In this document: one piece after another, positions 55,306 through 64,000 of the stretch
Numbering within the stretch: the stretch's first letter is position 1
Layout: each line of letters starts with the position of its first letter
DNA from: Dendrocalamus latiflorus
Taxonomy: Eukaryota > Streptophyta > Magnoliopsida > Poales > Poaceae
DNA: 64,000 nt
Direction: 5' to 3'
Assembly: GCA_017311315.1 (NCBI GenBank)
Contig: CM029640.1
Span: 13,777,740 to 13,841,739, forward strand
Notes under the pieces: generated by a model
The model's database searches: none
Told to the model about the DNA's origin: nothing
Seen by the model: the letters and a program-made list of their open reading frames with translations, nothing else
Position numbers and translations under genes: made by a program

Positions 55306-58300
55306 GATATTCAGGGTCAGCCCCAGACTCAGAATGCTCCTACGACCAACACAAGGTCAAGAGTTGTAGATAGCTCTTTTGAGGTGCTTGGTTCTAGGCA
55401 GCGTCGAGAACTCAGTTTTCAGGCTCTTTCTGTTTTTGGCCCTCCAGTTGCCTCTTGTCAGGGTATCTGCCATCCTGAGGATAAATCTCGTTTTCCCCAT
55501 CGAGATAGCTATCTGTGGTGTGATCAGCATACTGTTGTAGGTCAGGCCCGCTCTTCAATAGCGGTCGGACCTAACAAAAGCTTGAGGTCTGCACTTAGAC
55601 CTTTTGGTTCTGTAAGAGGCAGAGAGCATAGGGTAGCTAGAGATCAGTCGTTTGTTTCTGTGACTGCATCTTCTACGAATCATGTGACTCAATACTGGGT
55701 TCCTAGATCTGTTCTTATTTACCCCAGTACTGAGCCACCGATGATTTTGAGGTAAGTTTTAAGAAAAATGCTTACAAAATTCGTGATTCTTCGGGGGATC
55801 GGGATTTTTAGGTTTGGGAGGATCTTTCATGCTGATTTTGTTGAGTCATATAGTGATTCTCTCAAGTGCTTAGTTACTTTAGAGTCCCATGATCTCTCTT
55901 TTTGGCATAGGAGACTTGGTCACATTGGCTTTGATCATTTGATCCGAGTTAATGGCCACGGCTCATACGTGGCATGCCCAAGCTCAAGATGGTCAAAGAC
56001 TTAGTTTGTGCTCCTTGCCGGCATGGTAAGATGGTTGCTGCTTCTCATCCTCCAGTCACTGTGACTATGACCGACGCACTAGGATAGCTAGAGTGCAGTC
56101 GGCCGGTGGGAAGTGGTTTGTTCTTGTCGTAGTCGATGACTTATCGAGATTCTCTTGGGTGTTTTTCTTAGCTTTGAAGGATGAGACTTTTAGTTATTTT
56201 CAAGGTTTGTTTGGTAGGTTATCTGCTGAGCTCCCTTGTGCCTTACGAGCAATCCACAGTGACAATGGCATGGATTTCAAGAACTCCTACTTTGAGAACT
56301 TTTGTGATGAGGCAGGTATAGAGCATTAATTTTCTTCTCTGCACATCCCTCAGCAAATGGCGTCGTGAAGAGGAAGAACCGTACCTTGGTCGAGAGCTAG
56401 ATGAGTATGCTACACCTAGCAAGTTTTGGGCTGAGGCTATAGCCACCGCGTGCCATGTTTCAAACATAGTTTTTCTGAGGGCACACTTGCATCGCACTTC
56501 TTATGAGTTGAGGTATGGGCGAAAGCCCAGTGTCTCGCATTTTCGTGTGTTCGGTTGTAAGTGTTTTATTTTAAAGTCTAAGAACCTAGATAAGTTTGAG
56601 TCACGCTCATCTGATGGTATTTTTTTGGGTTACTCAACTTCTTCGCAGGGTTATAGGGTCTGGAACTACGAGTCTAACAGGATTCTAGAGACCTGTGAGG
56701 TGACTTTCAATGAGGCCAGTCTTGGCATTAGGCCCGACATCTCAGGTCCAGTAGTGCGGTCCGAGACCATCTTTGTAGATGGTGAGGAGGATGGAGATAA
56801 AGGTTCTTTACCTGATCTAATCCATCCTTCCCTTAAGGTGTCTGTTTCTACCACTGCGCCTCAGGGAGATCAACCCTTACCTTCCAGTTCTTCTGGAGCT
56901 AGTGGCTCTGCTCCTACCTCCACAGCTCATGAGGTAGAGGCCACTTCTTCTCATTTAGGACCTCGCCATCATATTCAGTGATGTCATCCTCTAAAGCAAA
57001 TCATAGGAGATCTTCTTGAGCGTGTCATGCGTTCAAAATCTGGCTTATCTCATTTCTGGCTTCATTCTGCCTTTGTCACCTCTTTCAAGCCTAAGGTTGT
57101 CTGTCACGTACTCTCTGATGAGTCTTGGGTCAATGTCATGCATGAGGAGTTAGAAAATTTCAAGAGAAACAAGGTCAGGTCACTTGTTGAGCCCCCTAGT
57201 GGTCATAATATTATAGGAACTAAGTGGGTCTTTAAGAACAAGTAGAGTGAGGATGAGATAGTCATTCAAAATAAGGCTAACCTGGTAGCTCAGGGTTTCT
57301 CCCAGGTTGAGGATTTAGATTTTGAGGAGACCTTCACCCCTGTAACTAGGCTAGATGCCATTAGGATTTTGCTTGCATTCACAACATCTAAGGGCTTCAA
57401 ACTGTACCAGATGGATACCAAGAGTGCCTTCCTCAATGCGTATATTAAGGACGAGGTTTATATTAGACAGTTTCCAAGTTTCGATAACCCCAAATACCCA
57501 AACCATGTCTTTAAGCTTTCCAAAGCCCTATATGGACTTAAGTAAGCCCCTAGAGTTAGGTATGAGAGGCTTAAAACCTATTTACTGAGTCATAGGTTTG
57601 AGATGGATAAGGTAGACAAGACCTTATTCATTTGTGGGCATGTCATTGACCTTGTACTCATCCAGATTTATGTGGATGACATTATCTTTGGTGACTCCTC
57701 TCATGCTCTGGTTTCTTAGTTTTCTAATGTCATGAGCACAGAGTTTGAGATGAGCATGATGGGTGAGTTGAGCTTCTTCCTTGACTTCCAGATCAAGAAG
57801 ACTCGGGAGGGTACTTTCTTACATCAAGGCAAGTATACTCGAGACTTCCTGAGACACTTTGACATGAGTGATGTCAAGCCGATATCGACTCCGATGGCGA
57901 CTTCAATCACACTTGACCCGGACGAGGATGGCAAGCTGGTAGATCAAAAAGAGTACCGTAGCATGATTGGATCCCTTGTTTACCTCACTGCTTTGAGGCC
58001 AGACACACATTTCACTGTGTGTTTGTGCACTCGATTTCAGGCTTCTCCTCGCATCTCTCACCATTAGTTAGTGAAGCATATCTTCAGATACCTTCAAGCT
58101 ACTCTAGACTATGGTATCTGATATACTCTTTAGCCTCTTGTCTTTCCCTTAGAGCCTACTCCGATGCAGACTTTGCTAGCTGTAGGATAGATAGAAAGAG
58201 CATCACTGGCACTTGCCAATTAATTGGAACTTCTCTTATATCTTGGTCTTCTAGGAAGCAGTGCAGTGTTGCACAGTCCATTGCAGAGGCCGAGTATGTT

Positions 58301-58624
58301 GCAGCCACTGGTTGCTGTGGTCAGGTGCTTTGGATGGTTTTGACCTTGCGAGACTTCGGGTTAGCCATAGATAGTGTTTCTCTCTTCTGCGATAACACTT
58401 CTACTATTAATATTGCCAAGAACCCAGTGCAGCACTCCAGGACCAAGCACATAGATATCAAATATCATTTCCTTGGAGACTATGTGGAGAAGGGTGACAT
58501 AGTGCTTCAATTTATGGAGAGTGACCACCAATTAGCTGACATTTTCACCAAGCCTTTAGATAGCTCGAGGTTCACGACCTTGCAAGGAGAGCTTGGGGTG
58601 GTATGTCCTTATGGTTTAATATGA
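55306..58624 (+). pseudogene. copia-3 pol, with protease core deleted
   Basis: After a linker with HVTQYWVPRSVL the expected protease with its DSG motif is missing: STEPPMIL (about 55745) runs straight into FKKNAYKI-like residues that normally follow the protease. Integrase has WHRRLGHIGFDHL, APCRHGKMVAA, VVDDLSRFSWVFF and HSDNGMDFKN; the catalytic Glu of NGVVERKN is Lys here (AAG 56368-56370). Reverse transcriptase has QMDTKSAFLN, QIYVDDIIF (about 57665) and several stops. RNase H is open in the last frame (58019-58624) with SDADFASC, AEAEYVA and FCDNTSTIN, and the frame ends at 58622-58624. It is a non-functional SIRE/Maximus (Opie-like) pol. Confidence 0.92.
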
Positions 58625-60500
58625 GGGGAGCATCTTGTACTTTCTATATTATATTATTCATATGCTTCTTTTCGTTTTGTTGCACTTTGTTTATGGGTGC
58701 ATTGGGTTAGTCTTTCTAGCATAGACTAGAGTGTTTCTCATTCTCAGTTGTTTAGATCTCTTCCTCTCATCTTATGATCCTAGGATGCTGCTTATTAGTT
58801 GCCTCTCCTAGCGAGGGTTGAGCCCCCTTGGGTAGTCAGAGAACGTGTTTACTCCCTACTGTTTTAAATGACCAACGGATAGTCCTAAAGTCATATGGGG
58901 TAGATGAGAGCAAGTCTGAGCCACAGTATTCCTTCTATCTTGTCTATGTTGTAAGCACTGCCATTTCTTGTTTCTGTCCAAACTTCTTCCCTCTTACTTA
59001 TTGCTTTGGTTCAGGGGGAGTTCATTTGATATTTTCTGGAGCTTAATGATGACATAACTCAACTTGAACCAAAATGCTTCTAAAATTGACTCACTTACTG
59101 AGGGGGAGCTGGAATTTCTTTTTATTGCACTATATTGCATTTAAATTTAGCAATGTGCATTGTAATATAAATACATGGAGCCCTGATCATTATCCCTACA
59201 TGACATGATAAGACTGCTTTACATCTTGCCATGATTTGTTCTACATTACTAAATTTATCATGTCCTCCTATGTGTAGCTTAGTTTTTCCCATGCTTTACT
59301 AAATGTGAATAACTTGAATTAAATCATGTCTTGTCGGATCATGTGATTTGTCTAGCTCCAGTGATCTTCTTATAATTCATGTCATATCAAATAAGCTAAG
59401 TTGAGTTTTAAATTTGCATTGAGTTTTAGATTGAGCTATGCTAGTTCTACATTGAAATATGAGTTAGTATTAGCTCTTTGTTCTTGAACTCAGTCAAGAA
59501 AGTGCAAAAGAAAAAATCTCTTCTATGCGAAAAACTGATTTCACCAATTCTTTCTCGTAAGACGGCTTGCCATTGCACTAGGTATGAACTCAGGAGGAGT
59601 TTTGGATGACCAAGATCACTTCGTTAAGCTTCTTGCTTGGAGTGGTTGCATAAGGCTTTATATTTAGCACATCACCAAGAAAATAAAATCTTGTAAAAAA
59701 ATTATGGTTGAAGCTAGCCATGAATTTCTGAAAAAGTCATATGTGCTAAATTTGCTCAATTATAAATGTTTATCAAATGCTTGAACAAAATGTCTCAATC
59801 TTGAACTTGTAGTACTCTAAATTGACTCAATTATAGCTTCTTGGTTCCACTTAGAATATTAACATGGCTTGACTCATTTTTGGATGCCTTAACTAGACTA
59901 TGATCTTGAGTGACTTGGCATGTTAAACAATCCATTTAATTTTAGATTATGGCTTATTTGGTTTTAGCTTGACACATTGGTTGACATGATCTATATAGCT
60001 CTTTCACTTTTTATAGCTTGGTGTAATACCTCGAAAGTTGTTTTGGATAATCTTCATGGCTCCTAATGCTTAAAATGAATAAATTGCAGTCACTTCATTT
60101 CATTTATGATCTATCTTCTTCCATGCATCTTGATGACTCTACTGTCAAAGGGAGAGAAATATTGGTGAAAAATACATATCTAGAACATGTCTTGGAGTTT
60201 TTGTGCAATTGATTTATACTCATCATGATCAAAGTCAAATTGAACAATTGCTCTTTCATATGGAGCTAGAGTGACATTTCTTGACTCACCAAGTGAATTT
60301 GAAGCATTATATGGAAAATTTGTTATTTTTAGTGATTTCACTCCATTTCTGCTTTATATGGTCATTTTCAATCATTGCGTTCCTCTTGTGACCATTTTGG
60401 AGCTCTCTTTGCAAAATTCTTCTTCTTCTAAAAAAACCACATCCAATTTGCATTTTTGAGTATTGTCAATGGGTTCATCAAGGAGAAGATTGAAGGACCA
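58625..60500 (+). mobile_element. copia-3 3' spacer before the LTR
   Basis: This non-coding 1.9-kb stretch has several AGGGGGAG purine tracts (near 59014 and 59101). Long spacers between RNase H and the 3' LTR, sometimes with an env-like ORF, are typical of SIRE elements, but I see no env-like frame here. The last part matches 37196-37876 and ends in GGAGAAGATTGAAGGACCA, the polypurine tract. Confidence 0.8.
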
Positions 60501-62170
60501 TGTGAGATGGTCCAAGTTAATGTTGTGATAAGCCATTGCAATATTTATGGAATGGTCAATTGGCTTTACAAAGATTGCACTCTGTCAGGTTTGGTTTGGG
60601 CAGAAATTGAGTATTTTGGGATTTGAGTCATGGTTCTAGTTAGGTTGACCTGAGTCATTGGATTAAGGTTGCATGATGCATGTCTTAGCTAATGTAGGTC
60701 AAGTTGCGAAGAACTTGTACCTGGAAATGAATTTTTTGTCTTGGATGTGCAGGGTCGCTTGTAGTCAACTATGGACAACGATGGTGATCAGGACTAGGCT
60801 TGTGGAGGAGTCAAGGCCCAGAACGGTCAAGGATGCCGGGTGAGACCGTGAGCTGAAGTATGGCACAAGAAAGGCGGGAATATTGAAGGCGAGTTTGAAC
60901 AACGGGATGACGCCAAGTGGCTTGCACAGGCCAAGTAAGCTGTGGTTCGGTGGAACCGGGACGGGAGAGATTTGGCGGCACGTGGCAAGCTAGTTGTGTA
61001 TCAACACATGGCAAGCATGGCGACTGCTTATAAAGGATGGTGATGACTCGGTCAACAAAGGGGCATTTTGGTACTTTGACCAAAATACCAGAAACCATCT
61101 TGCATTAAAACCGCGATGCATAGGCGATGCGTTGGAGAGTTGTTTAGGTCAAGATAGAGCTGCTTTGATCAAGGTGGATCAAGACTAAGGATTTAGTGGA
61201 TGCACACTTATGTGCTTTGAAAAGCATGCATAAGTGAATTTAAGTGAGTAAAACCGTGTGTGTGGAGTTAACGGATTTCCTCCATTGTAATAGTGGATAA
61301 AATTCATTTTGGGGTGTAGGTAGTTGGTTGCTACCTATAAAAGGAGTTGGGATGGAGACATGTAGAGTTAACCATGCAACCCCTCTCTCATATGCTTTTT
61401 TGTTTAGGGTTAGGGTTTGAGAGTGGAGCACATGGTGTGCTCTTTGTCCTCCAAGGTGGAATGGTTGTAAACTCAACCTTCTCGAGTGAGCAATACATCA
61501 ATCTTTGCATATTTCCATGGATCCATCTTGATTTGGTTGATTTGCTCTTGATTTGGCCTCAAAGTGTGATTTCTTGATCCAAAGATTTTGAGTCAATTTC
61601 TTTGGTGTTCTAACTTGCTGTGATATATGAAAATACACCTAGACTCATCTTAGTCATCATCCACCCACGTGCTAGTTATATTCACTGATTTTGATTTTGA
61701 CTCGATTTTGATGTAACCTTCCAACAAACTGAAAAATGTCACATCTTTGGCCATGATTTTTATGATAGTTTGTTGGAATAGGTTCACAATATCCTAGATA
61801 TAATCTCTATAAAGTTTCACATAATTTGGATCTACGGATCAAAAATTCCATCTATTTTCGTTTTGAATCAGAGCTGAAATAGTTGGTGCAGTTCTCTGTC
61901 TGGAACGTCGACCAGATTAACGACCATGTCGATTTTTGACCACGTTGAACTTCCGACTGTTAGTCGAATTTCGAGTACGTTATCAGTATTTGACCACGTT
62001 GTTTTTTCTACTGGCTAGTTGTGTTCGACTCTGTTTCTTCAGTTTTCCAATGTGATTTCAACCATATTCTTTGTACCTTTGTAGCTATCAAAGAAAAGAG
62101 ATAAGTGAATACTTGCGGGGAGGGATTTGAAGGCACCATTCACCCTCTCTGTTGCATATCCGGTCTTACA
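60501..62170 (+). repeat. 3' LTR of copia-3 (1670 bp)
   Basis: It starts TGTGAGATGGTCC and ends CACCCTCTCTGTTGC...TCTTACA, parallel to the copia-0 LTR ends. It shares AAGCCATTGCAAT, GGCAAGCATGGCGA and AGTGGATAAAATTCATT-like words with that LTR but has diverged. Near 61900-62040 the word GACCACGTTG recurs in a GTCGA-rich segment. Confidence 0.85.
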
Positions 62171-62602
62171 ATTACATATGTTCAACGTTATATTTTCAAT
62201 TGTTATGAGGAAATTTCAAAAGAATATATATCAGCACTGAAATGCTCAATTTAAATGCTAATTAGCGTTGTTTCAGGATTTTTTTTTTACTGAAAACTGC
62301 ACGTGAGGCCTCTACTGGATATATTAAAAAATATAGGTAAAACAAAGTTTTATGTACAGGGAAGAAGAGGAAAAGAAAGAAACAGATATGTTACAGCTCT
62401 CCAGGGGAAAGAATCATCGAATTAATGTTTCTAGATAATCAAAAATAATTTGGCCATGTTCTTCCTCGACTCGGTACACATGCAGCGCGAGCACACTCTT
62501 GAAAAGCTTTTCCAGTAAGTAATACTAGCCTCATAGGCGCGGCGTGACGCCGCGTCAGCCACCGTGTGCACCGAAGTAAAAGAGGCGATAATTCGTGAGG
62601 AG
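62171..62602. other. Interval after copia-3 without a recognised gene
   Basis: AT-rich DNA follows the LTR. A TTTTTTTTACTG...GAGGCCTCTACTGGATAT stretch (62281-62325) resembles a LINE-type 3' end on the minus strand but is too short to be sure. I see nothing else. Confidence 0.35.
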
Positions 62603-62884
62603 TTTTAAAAAAAACCGAGGGCACATGCGTATTTTCGAAAAAGTTAAAGGGTTTTTTCGTAAAAAAATTGAGGACCTGTACGTAATATAAATGAAGTTAA
62701 AGGACTTTTTTTGTAAAAAACCGAGGACCTGTACGTAATAAACGAGGACCCGTACGTAATTTAGGAAACCGCAGGGGGCTATCCTGCAAAGTGGAGGGGT
62801 TTAAAAAACTGGCAGGGACCTTTTCGCGAGAACCAAGGACCTCAACGTAATTTCGGGAAAGCGCAGGGACTTTTTTGCAAAATT
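62603..62884. repeat. Diverged tandem repeat built on GAGGACCTGTACGTAAT
   Basis: Units of roughly 50 bases contain ACCGAGGACCTGTACGTAAT and GTTAAAGGACTTTTTTTGTAAAAAA and recur with changes, including GAGGACCCGTACGTAAT, AAGGACCTCAACGTAAT and CAGGGACTTTTTTGCAAAA. Four or five copies are visible. The class is not recognised. Confidence 0.75.
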
Positions 62885-63043
62885 GCTCACCCGACCGTAC
62901 CGAGATTCGGTGGCCACGCGGTGGGCGGGCGCGGGCGCGGGGTGACGTGGGAGGCGCTCCGCGCGAGAATCCCCCAGTCGTAATAGATGGTTATTTGGCG
63001 TGATCTTTTCAAACACTTTTCCATTCGGTTGCTTTCAAATGTG

Positions 63044-63361
63044 GCAAGCTGCAATAATTACGATTTCCATGTACAACATAGAGTTAAAAATTGATCTCGT
63101 TTGCTCCACTTTTAGCTGAACATCAGTTGCACTCTCCCAGTTAATACTAATGATGTTCCAACATGTTCAGCTGAATTGACTGTGAAAGAATAGAAGGTTT
63201 AAAGTTTCGACCTCTCGAGTGACATAGTACACAGTATTGATCATCTTGAATATTATAATGCCTTTTGCGCAACATATCTTTATTGTGCCAAGCTGCAATA
63301 ATAAAGATTTCCATGTGTTAAAAATTGATCTCGTTTGCTCCACTTTTAGCTGAACATCATT
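63044..63361. repeat. Direct repeat pair flanking a minus-frame fragment
   Basis: AAGCTGCAATAATTACGATT...AGCTGAACATC (63044-63127) recurs as AAGCTGCAATAATAAAGATT...AGCTGAACATC (63292-63359), about 248 bases apart. The shared core TTGATCTCGTTTGCTCCACT is identical in both copies. The second copy ends where a poly-T run begins. Confidence 0.85.
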
Positions 63362-63363
63362 TG

Positions 63364-63521
63364 TTTTTTTAGATAAAGGATATAAAATCCGGCCTCTATA
63401 TCCACTTGGAATATATATAGCCAAAAATTACACGAGCTCTTAGGCTCAAAGTCTCAACACTGAGGATCACACAACATCAACAAGAAAGAGAGCTAAAGGA
63501 CTATGAAAAAGCTAGAAAGAC
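63364..63521 (-). mobile_element. LINE-like (L1) 3' end on the minus strand
   Basis: TTTTTTTAGATAAAGGATAT followed by AAATCCGGCCTCTATATCC fits, from memory, the 3' end of grass L1 elements seen in reverse (GAGGCCGG... then TTATCTAAAAAA). No reverse transcriptase is visible, as expected for a 3' fragment. It may continue right of the MITE. Confidence 0.5.
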
Positions 63522-63524
63522 TAA

Positions 63525-63737
63525 GGGCCTGTTTGGGACCGCTCTACTCCACGTTTTTCAGCTCCGCTCTATGTTTTTTAGCCAAACAGGTTCAACTCCA
63601 CGCACTTTGTTCGAGGAAAAAAAGGTGGAGTTGTGAGAGCACCTAAAGGGGTGCTCCACAAACTCTAGGTTTTTTGTGGAGCTGCTCCACGGTAGAATTC
63701 GTGGAGCAGAGTTTGTGGAGCAGTCCCAAACATGCCC
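63525..63737. mobile_element. Tourist-like (PIF/Harbinger) MITE, 213 bp
   Basis: The ends are GGGCCTGTTTGGGAC and GTCCCAAACATGCCC, complementary with one mismatch, and TAA flanks both sides (63522-63524 and 63738-63740). A 3-base TAA/TTA duplication and GGGCCTGTTTGG terminus are typical of Tourist MITEs. Inside, several complementary words (GTGGAGC and GCTCCAC) give hairpin potential. There is no coding capacity. Confidence 0.9.
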
Positions 63738-63740
63738 TAA

Positions 63741-64000
63741 GCTTCAGAACTCCTCCGTCCTTACTTTCAATCAAGCCCCTAACCTCCTCCAACTGAGCCA
63801 CTCAAACTCCGGTCTACTTTGCGTGAAGATGAACCTCTGAGGCAACGTCTCCATAGAGGCGGCGAGGGTCGCCGACGCCGCCCGCCTCACCGAGACAAGG
63901 CTTTCACCAAGAGAACAGAATACATGAGGGCTATGGAGTGCCATGACAACCCTCCAGGAAGGAAAATGGTGTCCAAAGGCGTCATAGTTGTCGAGACCGG
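63741..64000. other. Unassigned sequence at the right edge
   Basis: Moderately GC-rich DNA. It could be the continuation of the minus-strand LINE fragment interrupted by the MITE, but I see no motif that proves this. Confidence 0.35.

Noticed and set aside
58625..60500. An env-like gene in the spacer of copia-3, as in some SIRE elements
   Set aside because: No long frame, signal peptide or paired membrane segments are visible; the spacer is broken by stops in all frames.

Overview
The window is plant nuclear DNA from a grass. The retroelement lineages, Stowaway and Tourist MITEs and CACTA sub-terminal repeats are most like those of rice (Oryza); the species is an inference. It looks like heterochromatic or intergenic DNA: nearly everything recognisable is a transposable element, most are broken, and many are nested. 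There is no RNA gene, CRISPR array or bacterial-type operon. A 100-base run of N (23001-23100) is an assembly gap.

Left part (1-9055). This holds a broken transposase-like tail (1-417), a possible gene remnant on the minus strand (1683-1893), simple repeats, a Stowaway MITE (4186-4445) and a young non-autonomous LTR retrotransposon (4672-6870; its 333-bp LTRs differ at 3 positions). It also holds the only plausible host gene, a small spliced minus-strand gene at 7868-8528 whose 5' end is unresolved. That gene encodes a protein ending in one hydrophobic segment.

Middle left (9056-23100). A Ty1/copia element (copia-1, 9056-13240) is cut in its pol gene by a minus-strand Ty3/gypsy chromovirus (gypsy-A, 13241-23000 and into the gap). 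Gypsy-A has 3.6-kb LTRs, an extra ORF upstream of gag, gag, protease, reverse transcriptase, RNase H, integrase and a chromodomain. It is very young by its LTR ends, yet carries two nonsense codons and one frameshift.

Middle (23101-37195). A SIRE/Opie-type copia LTR plus gag (copia-0) is fused to a truncated CACTA element. The CACTA part has the end of a TNP2-like transposase, a TNPA-like gene, a Ulp1-like cysteine protease domain and two blocks of hairpin sub-terminal repeats. GC-rich unassigned DNA follows, split by a 3.2-kb minus-strand solo LTR with a perfect TSD (TGGGT).

Middle right (37196-62170). The 3' end of another SIRE-type element (copia-4) carries a 4.9-kb solo LTR inserted across its internal/LTR junction, with TSD CCATG. 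Then come a decayed copia-1-type element (copia-2), a truncated second copy of the 4.9-kb LTR family, and a long decayed SIRE-type element (copia-3) with its 3' LTR.

Right end (62171-64000). Short tandem and direct repeats, a LINE-like 3' end on the minus strand and a Tourist-like MITE.

No coordinated pathway is present. The most interesting signals are the small spliced gene, a triple-palindrome module shared by four LTRs, and the evidence of insertion order.
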